Shown here in pieces: positions 44,588-53,152 of a stretch of DNA of 54,546 nucleotides (the first letter of the stretch is position 1; every line of letters starts with the position of its first letter). The notes under the pieces were generated by a model, which had not been told where the DNA came from, made no database searches, and saw only the letters and a list, made by a program, of their open reading frames with translations. The stretch covers positions 1 through 54,546 of the forward strand of contig NZ_PUBZ01000101.1 in the NCBI RefSeq assembly GCF_003205875.1, in the 5' to 3' direction. Made by a program: the position numbers and the translations under genes. Source of the DNA: Herpetosiphon llansteffanensis. Its GTDB lineage: Bacteria > Chloroflexota > Chloroflexia > Chloroflexales > Herpetosiphonaceae.

Positions 44588-44803
44588 GTGGCCGTGGCAA
44601 CAGAAGACAAAGAAGATTACAAACCGAATCCAATCGCCCAATTTTTCCGCGATGCGTTTTCGGAAATGCGCAAGGTCGTTTGGCCAAGCCGCGAGGAAAC
44701 TCAACGCTTAACGCTAGTCGTGATTGGCATTTCGTTGTTGGTCGGGTCGATTCTAGCAGTCTTCGACTTGCTATTTGAAACGCTGGTGCGGATCATCCAA
44801 TAA
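44588..44803 (+). CDS. secE: Preprotein translocase subunit SecE
   Basis: 71 residues from GTG 44588 (AGGAGG 5 bases upstream); other GTG codons at 44585 and 44594 compete. Single C-terminal membrane helix (LTLVVIGISLLVGSILAVFD) preceded by the family signature FSEMRKVVWPSREET. It stabilises SecY in the translocon. Between rpmG and nusG, as in most bacteria. Confidence 0.95.
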   Translation: MAVATEDKEDYKPNPIAQFFRDAFSEMRKVVWPSREETQRLTLVVIGISLLVGSILAVFDLLFETLVRIIQ

Positions 44804-44827
44804 ATACCGCCAAATGCGAGGCTCAGT

Positions 44828-45400
44828 ATGTCTGACAACGAAAACGAAGCAGAACAAACGCTAGATCCCGAGGGTGTCCATTGGTACGTTATTCATACCT
44901 ATTCAGGCTATGAAAACAAAGTGATGCAAAATCTCAAGCATCGGATTGAATCGATGGATATGCGGAACCAAATTTTCCGCGTCGTCGTGCCAACCGAAGA
45001 AGAGATTGAAATCAAAAATGGCCAGCGTCGGACTGTTCAAAAAAAGGTGTTTCCTGGCTATGTGCTGGTTCAGATGGCCATGACCGACGATTCGTGGTAT
45101 GTGGTGCGCAATACACCAGGTGTCACGTCGTTTGTGGGCATGGGAACCAAGCCAACTCCTTTGGCCGATGAAGAAGTTCGCTTTATTCTGAAGCAAATGG
45201 AAGAAGAAGCACCCAAAGTCAAGGTCAACTACGAAATTGGCCAAACTGTCAAAATTACCGATGGCCCCTTCACCGACTTTGAAGGTGTGGTCGATGAGAT
45301 TGACGAAGAACGGGGCCGCGTGCGCGTGCTTGTTTCGTTCTTTGGTCGCGAAGCACCAGTTGAGCTTGATTTCTTACAAGTTATCCGGGTTATCGAATAA
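44828..45400 (+). CDS. nusG: Transcription antitermination factor NusG
   Basis: 190 residues, ATG preceded by GCGAGG. NGN domain with HWYVIHTYSGYENKV (about 18-32) and FPGYVLVQM (about 77-85), then a C-terminal KOW domain IGQTVKITDGPFTDFEGVVD (about 137-156). It couples RNA polymerase to the ribosome and Rho. An acidic N-terminal extension of about 15 residues precedes the NGN domain. Confidence 0.98.
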   Translation: MSDNENEAEQTLDPEGVHWYVIHTYSGYENKVMQNLKHRIESMDMRNQIFRVVVPTEEEIEIKNGQRRTVQKKVFPGYVLVQMAMTDDSWYVVRNTPGVTSFVGMGTKPTPLADEEVRFILKQMEEEAPKVKVNYEIGQTVKITDGPFTDFEGVVDEIDEERGRVRVLVSFFGREAPVELDFLQVIRVIE

Positions 45401-45435
45401 ACACCCGCGACACCTAGTTCGCGAAGGAGTCCCCT

Positions 45436-45861
45436 GTGGCAAAGAAAGTAACCGCAGTCGTAAAGTTGCAATTGCCTGCTGGTAAAGCAACGCCTGCACC
45501 ACCCGTTGGTCCTGCACTTGGTGCAACTGGTATCAACATTATGGCGTTTTGTAAAGATTACAACGAAAAAACGTCAGCTCAAGTTGGCACGATTATTCCC
45601 GTTGAAATTACGGTTTACTCAGACCGCTCGTTTACCTACATTCTGAAAACCCCACCTGCTGCCGACTTGTTGCGCAAAGCTGCTGGGATTCAACGTGGGA
45701 GCGGCAAAACTGGGACCCAAGGTGCTGGCTCAATCACCCGCGCTCAATTACGCCAATTGGCCGAAACCAAATTGCCTGATTTGAACGCCAACGATCTTGA
45801 AGCCGCCGAAAAAATTATCGCCGGTACCGCCCGTTCAATGGGTATTACGATCAAAGACTAA
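45436..45861 (+). CDS. rplK: Ribosomal protein L11
   Basis: 141 residues, GTG start with GAAGGAG 7 bases upstream. [20 protein letters not shown] (9-28) is the conserved N-terminal thiostrepton-site segment, and [19 protein letters not shown] lies at the domain junction. Part of the 23S GTPase-associated centre. 35 bases after nusG. Confidence 0.98.
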   Translation: MAKKVTAVVKLQLPAGKATPAPPVGPALGATGINIMAFCKDYNEKTSAQVGTIIPVEITVYSDRSFTYILKTPPAADLLRKAAGIQRGSGKTGTQGAGSITRAQLRQLAETKLPDLNANDLEAAEKIIAGTARSMGITIKD

Positions 45862-46063
45862 GTGAAAATATGAAGGATGAGTTATGAAGTATCAAATAGC
45901 TTGCATCCTTTGATTTTTGCTCAGTCAGTCGATTAACGAATTAAAACATAGCTATGAAGTGATGGTTGAACGATATTTATCCTTCATCCCTCATCCTTCA
46001 TCCTTATACATGTTTGTGGCAGAAGCTTTGGCTTCGCTTAAGACCACAAGGAGCTAATTGTTC
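45862..46063. repeat. Family C repeats inside the ribosomal operon
   Basis: 200-base gap between rplK and rplA, usually a few bases to tens of bases in bacteria. It holds TGAAGGATGAGTTATGAAG, its inverse TTCATCCCTCATCCTTCATC, and GCATCCTTTGA. No promoter or terminator is obvious, so transcription must pass through. Confidence 0.75.
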
Positions 46064-46777
46064 ATGGCAAAGCAACACGGTAAAAAGTACCAAGCTGCTG
46101 CGGCAAAAGTAGAAGCTGATCGCTTGTACACGCCCGAAGAAGCTGCGGCTTTGGTCAAAGAAACTTCGTTCACCAATTTTGATGCAACCGTTGAAGTTCA
46201 CTTGCGCTTGGGTATCGACCCTCGCCACGCCGACCAAACGGTTCGGAGCACCGCTTCATTGCCCCACGGTACCGGTAAAAACGTGCGCGTGTTGGTGTTC
46301 GCCCAAGGCGATACCGAAAACGTCGCTCGCAACGCTGGCGCTGAAATTGTCGGCGGCGATGAGCTGATCCAACGCATCGAAAAAGAAAACTTCATCGATT
46401 TCGACGTAGCCGTTGCCACCCCCGACATGATGGGTAAGGTCGGTCGCTTGGGCCGGATTCTTGGCCGCCGCGGCTTGATGCCAAACCCCAAGAGCGGTAC
46501 GGTTGTGCCACCAAACGATTTGCCGCAAGCTATCAAGGCGTTGCAAGGCGGTCGCGTCGAATTCCGCAACGATAAAACTGGTTTGTTGCACGTTGCCATC
46601 GGCAAGGTTAGCTTCAGCGCTGATCAAATCCGCGAAAACTTGTTAGTCTTGTTGGATGCGATCAAAGCTGCTAAACCAAGCGGTTCAAAAGGTGTTTACA
46701 TTCGGAGCATTACCCTGACCAGCACCATGGGTCCTGGGATTCCGATTGATGTGAACGTTGCGCAAGCAACCGCCTAA
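46064..46777 (+). CDS. rplA: Ribosomal protein L1
   Basis: 237 residues from MAKQHGKKY, with AAGGAG upstream. Family blocks: LPHGTGKNVRVLVFA, DMMGKVGRLGRILGRRGLMP (with PKSGTV) and GSKGVYIRSITLTSTMGPGI. It forms the L1 stalk and, in other bacteria, represses its own operon. Last gene of the operon before a strong terminator. Confidence 0.98.
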   Translation: MAKQHGKKYQAAAAKVEADRLYTPEEAAALVKETSFTNFDATVEVHLRLGIDPRHADQTVRSTASLPHGTGKNVRVLVFAQGDTENVARNAGAEIVGGDELIQRIEKENFIDFDVAVATPDMMGKVGRLGRILGRRGLMPNPKSGTVVPPNDLPQAIKALQGGRVEFRNDKTGLLHVAIGKVSFSADQIRENLLVLLDAIKAAKPSGSKGVYIRSITLTSTMGPGIPIDVNVAQATA

Positions 46778-46789
46778 TTGAATTCCCTA

Positions 46790-46832
46790 AACCAGCGGGA
46801 ATGGCTGCTGCCGTTCCCGCTGGTTTTGTTTT
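46790..46832 (+). terminator. Rho-independent terminator after rplA
   Basis: AACCAGCGGGAA (46790-46801) pairs perfectly with TTCCCGCTGGTT (46814-46825), followed by TTGTTTT. Confidence 0.92.
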
Positions 46833-46843
46833 AACCCTCAACG

Positions 46844-47608
46844 TCAATCAACCAACACACTGCAACAGGTCAACGCACCCTCGGCTTTGGCTAGCTCGCT
46901 ATTATCCAGCAAAATTAATTGATAGCCCCGCTGGCGCAAGCGTTCAGCAGTTGCCGGATAGGCCTGTTCGTAGAGCAAACGCCCATCGTGCAGCTGTACC
47001 ACATTGGCTGCATACTCCTCGCGTGGGTCAATCTCGATCACTGTATATTCAGCAAATATTTGCCGATCAACCCATTGAGGGTTGAGCAAGACTGTGGTGT
47101 GATCAACGGCACAGACCGCGCTTTTGAGATGCAGACACTGGCCCAATTCCACGCCTTGGACACGATAGCCAAATGGCTGGGTTAACGCCTGTACTTGCTC
47201 AACCGCTGCTTGATTGCTACGGCTCGAAAGGCCAATCCAGATGCTTTTGCCCAAAACGACAACATCGCCGCCATCAAGCGTTGCTGGCTCGCTGAGCCAG
47301 GCCAACTGACGGTAGTTTTGTAGCACTGCGGCCATTGCTGCCAACTCTGGGCGACGCGATTCCGCGCCAGGCCTGGTGATGATCGCTAATTCGGGCAGCA
47401 CGACGGCGGTATCTTCGACAAACACCGAATCAGCCAAATCTGCGGCTAAAGTGAGTTCGACCACCTGATAGCCATGAGCCGCAAGCGTGGTGCAGTAGCG
47501 ATTATGCTGGCTCTGAGCATTGCTCAAATCAATCGGCAGACGTTCGAGGTGCGTTAGCTCACATGCTTGAATTGCCGGACTAACCGGACGAACAATTGCG
47601 GTTGGCAT
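46844..47608 (-). CDS. DDAH-like amidinohydrolase
   Basis: 254 residues, ATG preceded by AAAGGAT. Guanidino-modifying superfamily features: DSVFVEDTAVVLPE (about 60-73) with catalytic acidic residues, TLDGGDVVVLG (about 108-118), CLHLKSAVCAVD with the catalytic His (about 159), and the terminal GALTCCSVLVD with the nucleophile Cys. Length and motif spacing fit dimethylarginine dimethylaminohydrolase, which converts methylated arginines to citrulline. Some relatives act on free arginine or agmatine. No arginine pathway genes are adjacent. Confidence 0.88.
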   Translation of the reverse strand: MPTAIVRPVSPAIQACELTHLERLPIDLSNAQSQHNRYCTTLAAHGYQVVELTLAADLADSVFVEDTAVVLPELAIITRPGAESRRPELAAMAAVLQNYRQLAWLSEPATLDGGDVVVLGKSIWIGLSSRSNQAAVEQVQALTQPFGYRVQGVELGQCLHLKSAVCAVDHTTVLLNPQWVDRQIFAEYTVIEIDPREEYAANVVQLHDGRLLYEQAYPATAERLRQRGYQLILLDNSELAKAEGALTCCSVLVD

Positions 47609-47759
47609 AAAAATTGCTATCCTTTTTGGCTACTTCAAAAGTCCACGTATGTACCACAGAAAGCCTTCACTTGGTGGTTTACCGTATAATAGCAATAGAA
47701 TTACCTTGTTTGCCAGCACATGTGTTGGCAAAGCACCAAACCTATGGAGGAATTGCGCC

Positions 47760-49145
47760 ATGGAATTTCGCATGGGCATGTCGCCTGAGGCGCTAGCACA
47801 ACAAGCCATGTCAACCAAAGCATCACCAGCTTTGATTGCATTAAACAATATGCTGGTGCTTTCAACCCACGAATTGCAACAATTGATCCAGCAAGAATTA
47901 GAGGACAATCCAGCACTTGAGAATGTTGATCTGGAGCCAGATGAAACATGCTCGCGCTGTGGTCGGCCTTTAATCGAAATGCTGTGTTTATATTGCGTTC
48001 ACGAAGACCAACGCTTGGCCGAGGCTGAACGCAGCGATTACACCGCCGCTGGCGAGGAAGATGAATTTGATCCATTGATGATGGTGGCCACACCAGCTCA
48101 ATTGAGCGAAGTGTTGCTGCGCGATTTACGCGCCTCGCTATCAGAACAAGATTATTTTATTGCTGAATATTTGGTTGGCTGCTTAGATGAGCAAGGCTTC
48201 CTCGATGCCAACACCGCCGATATTGCCGCAACCCTAACAATTGATGAAGATCGGGTAATTACGGTCTTGCTCAAACTACAAGATATTGCCCCAGTTGGCG
48301 TGGGTGCGCGCACTGTCCAAGAATGTTTGTTGTTGCAATTGCGCCGCCTCGAAGAAGAAGATGTACGACATCCGTATGTTGAGCGCGTGATCACTGAGTT
48401 TTGGAATGATTTGGCTGAGCATCGCTACGGCGCAATTGCCCAAGCCTTAAATGCAGAATACGATGATGTGGTCGAAGTGCGCGAGTTTATTCGCGAGCAT
48501 TTGCGGCCTTATCCTTTGGCACTCAGTGGCGAAGGCTCAGCTCGGACCAACTACATCATGCCCGATGTAATTATTCGCGAGAACGAAGGCAAGCTTGAAG
48601 CAGAAGTGCTGATGTCGGATCGCAGCTTCCTGCGCATCAATCCGTTATATCAATCGTTGGCGAAACGAGGCCGCGAATCCGAAGCCGAAATGTCTTCCGA
48701 GGAACGCGATCACCTTAGTCAATATGTTGCTCGTGCTCAAATGTTCCTGACCAACATTCGCCAACGCCGCGAAACGATTCGCCGGATTAGCGAATTTCTG
48801 ATTGAAACCCAAGAAGATTTCTTGCGTCAAGGCGTGCGCTTCCTGCGTCCAATGACCAGAGCCGAGGTTGCCGATGGAATTAGCGTCCACGAATCGACGG
48901 TGAGCCGCGCAACCGCCAATAAATATGTGCAATTGCCCAATCGCTCGGTGATTCCATTTAGCCATTTCTTCACTGCTTCGTTGAATGTCAAAGATGTGCT
49001 GTTGGAATTGGTGCAAAACGAAACCCGCCCATTAACCGACCAAGAATTGGTTGAATTGCTCTCAGAGCGTGGTTTTGATGTGGCGCGCCGGACAATTGCT
49101 AAATATCGCAATCAACTGAATATTTTGCCATCGACCTTGCGCTAA
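47760..49145 (+). CDS. rpoN: RNA polymerase sigma-54 factor with an inserted Cys4 knuckle
   Basis: 461 residues from MEFRMGMSPE, with ATGGAGG upstream. Region I is Gln/Leu-rich (HELQQLIQQELEDNPALENV). Region II, normally just acidic, contains Cys64-x2-Cys67-x8-Cys76-x2-Cys79, shaped like a zinc ribbon. Core-binding and HTH regions follow (SQYVARAQMFLTNIRQRRE; VADGISVHESTVSRA). The RpoN box ARRTIAKYR is at about 443-451. It directs transcription from -24/-12 promoters and needs an AAA+ activator, none of which is in the window. TATAAT at 47685-47690 may be its own promoter. Divergent from the DDAH-like gene. Confidence 0.95.
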   Translation: MEFRMGMSPEALAQQAMSTKASPALIALNNMLVLSTHELQQLIQQELEDNPALENVDLEPDETCSRCGRPLIEMLCLYCVHEDQRLAEAERSDYTAAGEEDEFDPLMMVATPAQLSEVLLRDLRASLSEQDYFIAEYLVGCLDEQGFLDANTADIAATLTIDEDRVITVLLKLQDIAPVGVGARTVQECLLLQLRRLEEEDVRHPYVERVITEFWNDLAEHRYGAIAQALNAEYDDVVEVREFIREHLRPYPLALSGEGSARTNYIMPDVIIRENEGKLEAEVLMSDRSFLRINPLYQSLAKRGRESEAEMSSEERDHLSQYVARAQMFLTNIRQRRETIRRISEFLIETQEDFLRQGVRFLRPMTRAEVADGISVHESTVSRATANKYVQLPNRSVIPFSHFFTASLNVKDVLLELVQNETRPLTDQELVELLSERGFDVARRTIAKYRNQLNILPSTLR

Positions 49146-49167
49146 ACCTTCAAGAAAGGCTATTGTG

Positions 49168-49458
49168 ATGCAACGTTGGCGAATATGGCTCGGATGGTTG
49201 CTCGCTGCTGGGTTAAGTTTGCTGATTGCGCGCTTGGTATTGCTGTTATTTGCTGCCAACCCCGCTCAGCCGTTTACCCAACTCATTCTTTGGTTGAGCC
49301 AAGCCTTGGTTTGGCCTTTGGCATGGCTCGACGCAGCGCAGCCGCAAACAGGCGTGCGCTTTGAGCGTGGCACGTTCTTGCTTATAGTCCTTGGAATGAT
49401 TGGCACCAGCATCTGGCAATTGCTGCACGCACGGAGAACCACCCATGGATTGGAGTAA
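49168..49458 (+). CDS. YggT-like small membrane protein
   Basis: 96 residues from ATG 49168, with AAAGG upstream; GTG one codon earlier is possible. Two hydrophobic regions (WLGWLLAAGLSLLIARLVLL and FLLIVLGMIGTSIWQLL) flank a segment with NPAQPFTQLILWLSQALVWP, which resembles the YggT family (NP-x-N-x-F, P-x-x-P). The assignment is tentative. The gene overlaps the next by 14 bases. Confidence 0.6.
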   Translation: MQRWRIWLGWLLAAGLSLLIARLVLLLFAANPAQPFTQLILWLSQALVWPLAWLDAAQPQTGVRFERGTFLLIVLGMIGTSIWQLLHARRTTHGLE

Positions 49459-49825
49459 CTTTTTCAGGGCTGTTGGTTGGACGATTGCAATTGCCGGTGG
49501 TTTGGGCCTTTTGGGCTTAGCCCTCATTTGGTATCGGCTCAAACGCCTGAATGTGCCCGAAGGCGCATCGTATCGCGAAACCATGATGCGCGTTCCCTTG
49601 AGTTTGGTGATTGTGCTCGATTTGCTTGATTTGGCTTTTGACGTGTTTGCCGCGCCAATTTCGTGGTTGGTGCTCAGTCACTTCAACTTGCAGGGCTTAC
49701 GCCGCGTCAGCGTGGTCGAGGCCCTCATTCCAGGTACCCAAGTGATTCCTTGGATGACGGTTAGTTGGTTTGCAGTGCGGTTATTTGATCGCCATTCGCA
49801 ACCAGATGAAAGTGTTGAGCCATGA
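49445..49825 (+). CDS. Membrane protein of unknown function
   Basis: 126 residues from MDWSNFFRAV (GGAGA upstream). Hydrophobic segments at about 8-27, 50-75 and 95-112. PEGASYRETMMRVPLSLVIV and FDVFAAPISWLVL stand out; no family recognised. It overlaps the YggT-like gene upstream and shares ATGA with the lipid kinase gene downstream, so the three are probably one operon concerned with the membrane. Confidence 0.65.
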   Translation: MDWSNFFRAVGWTIAIAGGLGLLGLALIWYRLKRLNVPEGASYRETMMRVPLSLVIVLDLLDLAFDVFAAPISWLVLSHFNLQGLRRVSVVEALIPGTQVIPWMTVSWFAVRLFDRHSQPDESVEP

Positions 49826-50760
49826 GCGATGAGGCCACTTTGAAGATTAGCCTAATCATGAATCCGGCTTCGGGCACGTCTGAGCAAGGCGCTTTGCTGC
49901 GCGAAACGCTGGCCCCAATGAGCGGTGTCACCATTCTCACGACCGATGCTGCTGGCGATGGCGAGCGTTTGGCTCGTCAAGCAGTGGCCGATGGAGCCGA
50001 ATTGGTCGTGGCTGCTGGCGGCGATGGCACGATCAACGAGATCGTCAAAGGCCTGCTAGAAGCTGAACGGCGTGTGCCACTCGGCGTGATTCCGCTGGGC
50101 ACAGGCAACGATCTTGCCCGCACCTTGGCCTTGCCCACCGATCCGCTTGAAGCTTGGAAATTGATTTTGGTCGGCGAGCGGCGCAAGCTCGATGTGATTG
50201 AGATTCGCACGCCGCGCGAATTGCATTATGCGCTGAATGTCTCGGCTGGTGGCTTTAGCGGCCAACTCAACGAAGCCTTATCGAGCGATGTCAAGGCGGC
50301 ATGGGGGCCATTGGCCTACTTGCGCGGGGCCTTGGGCGTTCTGCCCGATTTAACAACCTATCGCACCACGATTCAATACGATGATCAAGCGCCTGAGCAG
50401 GTCGACGCGCTCAACATTATTATTGCCAATGGCCGCACGGCGGCTGCTGGCGTGCAAGTTGCGCCCTTGGCCAACCCCGAAGATGGCTTGCTCGATGTGG
50501 TGATTGTGCATTATGGCTCGATTTTGAACTTGGTTGGAGCGGCGGCACGCTTATTGGTCAATGGTAATTATCTGAATAGCGAGTTGGTCGAATTGCGGCG
50601 CGCCAAAAAAGTCCAAGTTATCTCTGACCCTGAAATTTGGTTCAACGCTGATGGCGAACTGATAACCAAAGAGCCAATTGTGTTTGAGGTGCTGCACCAA
50701 GCCTTGGAAGTGATCGTCGGTACTGAGTATCAGGCAGAAATCCAGAAGGATGAAGGATGA
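49822..50760 (+). CDS. YegS/BmrU-type diacylglycerol (lipid) kinase
   Basis: 312 residues, ATG overlapping the previous stop. The DAGK catalytic domain has MNPASGTS (about 11-18), AAGGDGTINEIVKGLLE with the GGDGT nucleotide loop (about 65-80) and PLGTGNDLARTLALP (about 91-105). The C-terminal beta-sandwich has AAGVQVAPLANPEDGLLDVVI. It phosphorylates diacylglycerol or a related lipid for membrane lipid recycling. Confidence 0.93.
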   Translation: MSDEATLKISLIMNPASGTSEQGALLRETLAPMSGVTILTTDAAGDGERLARQAVADGAELVVAAGGDGTINEIVKGLLEAERRVPLGVIPLGTGNDLARTLALPTDPLEAWKLILVGERRKLDVIEIRTPRELHYALNVSAGGFSGQLNEALSSDVKAAWGPLAYLRGALGVLPDLTTYRTTIQYDDQAPEQVDALNIIIANGRTAAAGVQVAPLANPEDGLLDVVIVHYGSILNLVGAAARLLVNGNYLNSELVELRRAKKVQVISDPEIWFNADGELITKEPIVFEVLHQALEVIVGTEYQAEIQKDEG

Positions 50761-51034
50761 GGGATGAAGGATGCGGGATGAAGGATGCGGGAACCGCGAA
50801 GATCGCGAAGAACACGAAGGCAGATTGCCACGTTCATCAATGGATGCCGTTTGGGTGCGGATTGTCCTTGAGGGGGTGCAGGGGGATTAAAGCCCCCTGC
50901 GTTTCCCGCCTTGAGGCGGGACGGAAGGGTGGAGAACCGAAGGATGATGGATGAAGGATGAAAATAGCATCCTTCGTGCGGCTTCATGTCCTTCGTGGTT
51001 AAAAAAGATCCCCAAGTCAAACAAGGAGATTCTG
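50761..51034. repeat. Repeat cluster with two stable hairpins
   Basis: No gene. GGATGAAGGATG runs (family C) lie at both ends, CCGCGAAGATCGCGAAGAAC (family B) is near 50791. In the middle are GCAGGGGG/CCCCCTGC (50878-50885 and 50893-50900) and CCCGCCT/AGGCGGG (50905-50911 and 50914-50920). The hairpins may terminate the lipid kinase message. Confidence 0.75.
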
Positions 51035-51343
51035 ATGAGTGATGATTTACGTGATGAACTACGCGAATTAGCTGGCTATCGCAACGAAGAAAGCGATGTG
51101 TTGGGCGTGTTCACTGCCGATGAAGTTGAAAATCTGCAAGATTTTACGATTACTGATATTGAGCAAGGCGAAACTGAAGCCTACAGCGATTTGAACGAGC
51201 CGCTGGAATCATACGATGAATTGACTGGCGAGAACTTGCGCGAAGGCGAAACCGACGATCCCATGGAAGCGATTCAAGAAGGTCTCAGTTATGTGCCGCC
51301 AGTCGATGATCCCCTAGATTTCGACGATTCAGCTGATCGATAG
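51035..51343 (+). CDS. Small acidic hypothetical protein
   Basis: 102 residues from MSDDLRDELR, with AAGGAG upstream. Strongly acidic (about one third Asp/Glu) with almost no Lys, no hydrophobic core segment beyond short stretches (VLGVFTADEV, GLSYVPPVDDPLDF), so probably largely disordered. No family recognised. Stand-alone, flanked by repeats. Confidence 0.6.
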   Translation: MSDDLRDELRELAGYRNEESDVLGVFTADEVENLQDFTITDIEQGETEAYSDLNEPLESYDELTGENLREGETDDPMEAIQEGLSYVPPVDDPLDFDDSADR

Positions 51344-51652
51344 GGGCTTTACTTCCACCATATCCGCAGGATGATCGTAGGTTGTGGGCTGTCGAATTAA
51401 TCGAGTATTCAACCAGTGAAGCTTGTTTCGATAGCCCAGCGCCGCTGCGCTACCGTTCATCCTTCTTCCCTCATTCTTTCCTCCCACATCCTTCGTCATT
51501 CATCCTTCAGCCTTATATTTGCGTAGTGTCAAGCGGCATACCTTGCTAAGATCATGCTTAAAAAGCATTGAGAGCCTAGAGTTTCAATGGCATAATAAAT
51601 AGACATGATCGATAGCTGGGGGATTGGTAGTTAACATAAGGATGAATTGCTC
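51344..51652. other. Intergenic region before the tetrahydropterin operon
   Basis: No gene. Left part has family C phrases (TCATCCTTCTTCCCTC, TCATTCATCCTTCAGCC). Near the operon, ATGCTT-AAA-AAGCAT (51554-51568) and CATTGA/TCAATG (51566-51571 and 51584-51589) are inverted repeats next to a possible -10 CATAATAAAT. They may be regulatory. Confidence 0.45.
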
Positions 51653-52474
51653 ATGGATGTTTTTGCAACTAGGCGCTTTAATTTTTCGGCTTCGCACCGC
51701 TATTGGCGCGAGGAATGGAGCCAAGAACAAAATGAGGCGGTCTTTGGCAAATGCACCAATCGCTATGGTCATGGCCATAACTACGAGTTATTTGTGACCG
51801 TCGCTGGTGTTGTTGATCCGCTTACCGGCATGGTTATGAATATGGTTGAGTTGAAGCGCTTGGTCACAACGGTCTTAGACCAATTTGATCATAAACATCT
51901 GAATGAAGATACCCCCTACTTTCGTGAGATAATCCCCACAACCGAAAATTTGGTGCAAGTTTTGTGGGGCCAGATCGAGCAGCAATTACCCAAAGGAGTT
52001 CGTTTAGCCAAATTACGCTTGTACGAAAATAACGATTTGTATGCTGAATATTTTGGTCAGCAGCAGAGCGCCACCTTCAACCGGCGCTATGAGTTTTCGG
52101 CAGCGCATCGCTTGCATGCGCAACAGTTATCCGATGAAGCAAACCGCGATTTATATGGCAAGTGCAATAATCCCAATGGCCATGGCCATAATTATCAGCT
52201 GGAAGTAACCGTTGATGGCCTGATCGATGCCCAAACTGGCATGGTGATCGATTTGGTCGATATGGATCGGCGCGTGCAGAGTGTGCTTGACGACTGGGAT
52301 CATCGCCATCTTGATTATCAGGTTGCCGAATTTGCCGAACAGCCATCGACCGCAGAAAATATTGTGGTTGTGCTGTGGCAACGGCTCGAAGCGTTGTTTG
52401 GCTCACAATTAAAACATTTGCGGCTGTGGGAAACTGCCAATAATGTCTTTGATTACCCGTTGAGCCACAACTAA
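51653..52474 (+). CDS. Tandem double-domain 6-pyruvoyl-tetrahydropterin synthase
   Basis: 273 residues built of two PTPS domains (about 1-135 and 141-273), each apparently complete. Domain 1: His15, Cys34, His40 and His42 in FGKCTNRYGHGHNY, DHKHLN (80-84), Glu125. Domain 2: His152, Cys171, His177 and His179 in YGKCNNPNGHGHNY, DHRHLD (216-221), Glu260. The zinc His triad and catalytic Cys/Asp/His are present in both. The spacing C-x5-HGH and the phrases GKCNNPNGHGHNY and DPLTGMVMN match the animal/eukaryotic-type PTPS more than QueD, which has C-x3-HGH. It would convert 7,8-dihydroneopterin triphosphate to 6-pyruvoyl tetrahydropterin. folE follows 57 bases later. Confidence 0.9.
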   Translation: MDVFATRRFNFSASHRYWREEWSQEQNEAVFGKCTNRYGHGHNYELFVTVAGVVDPLTGMVMNMVELKRLVTTVLDQFDHKHLNEDTPYFREIIPTTENLVQVLWGQIEQQLPKGVRLAKLRLYENNDLYAEYFGQQQSATFNRRYEFSAAHRLHAQQLSDEANRDLYGKCNNPNGHGHNYQLEVTVDGLIDAQTGMVIDLVDMDRRVQSVLDDWDHRHLDYQVAEFAEQPSTAENIVVVLWQRLEALFGSQLKHLRLWETANNVFDYPLSHN

Positions 52475-52531
52475 CGCAAGCCTGAATCGTGGATGAGGTT
52501 CTAGAACTACTACTAATAAAGGATTAATCAG

Positions 52532-53152
52532 ATGACGCTTATTTACTCTGGCAATGGACTTAATAGCAACTCAGCACCAGCTGTGCGCGAAGATATGGAA
52601 GCAGCAGTCAAAACGATTATCGAAGGTCTGGGCGAAGATGTTGAACGCGAGGGTTTGCAACGTACCCCGCATCGGGTTGCCAAGATGTTTACCGAGCTTA
52701 CCGCTGGCTATCGCACTGATCCAGTTGCCTTGATTAACGAGGCAATCTTCACGGTTGACTACAACGAGATGGTTTTGGTGCGCGATATTGAGTTTTCATC
52801 GCTCTGTGAGCATCATATGTTGCCATTTTGGGGCAAAGCCCACGTTGCCTATATTCCCAATGGCAAGGTGATTGGGCTTTCGAAAATCCCCCGCATTGTC
52901 GATATGTTTGCCAAACGTTTGCAAGTGCAAGAACGCCTCACCCGCGAGGTTGCCGATTTTGTGGCTGAGGCAATCGGTGCCAGCGGCGTGGCGGTCGTGG
53001 TGCACGGCGCGCATATGTGCTCGATGATTCGTGGCGTTAAAAAAGCCAATGCCCGCATGGTGACGCAATCACTGCAAGGCGTGTTTAAAACCGATCCCCA
53101 AATTCGCGCGGAATTTATGGGTCATATTACGGCGAATTATTCCGATGAGTAA
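52532..53152 (+). CDS. folE: GTP cyclohydrolase I
   Basis: 206 residues, ATG with AAAGGA upstream. Family motifs: [14 protein letters not shown] (about 41-54), [20 protein letters not shown] with zinc ligands Cys and His (about 90-109), [20 protein letters not shown], and [14 protein letters not shown] (about 151-164). It converts GTP to 7,8-dihydroneopterin triphosphate, the substrate of the preceding PTPS. The stop overlaps the next gene's start by 8 bases, implying coupled translation. Confidence 0.97.
   Translation: MTLIYSGNGLNSNSAPAVREDMEAAVKTIIEGLGEDVEREGLQRTPHRVAKMFTELTAGYRTDPVALINEAIFTVDYNEMVLVRDIEFSSLCEHHMLPFWGKAHVAYIPNGKVIGLSKIPRIVDMFAKRLQVQERLTREVADFVAEAIGASGVAVVVHGAHMCSMIRGVKKANARMVTQSLQGVFKTDPQIRAEFMGHITANYSDE

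Noticed and set aside
47760-49145. Search for sigma-54 -24/-12 promoters near rpoN
   Set aside because: TGGCAC-N5-TTGC was not found at a sensible place in the intergenic regions I read; chance coding matches were ignored.
51653-52474. Queuosine synthesis role (QueD) for the PTPS gene
   Set aside because: Both domains have C-x5-HGH spacing of true PTPS, not QueD C-x3-HGH, and queC/queE are absent nearby.
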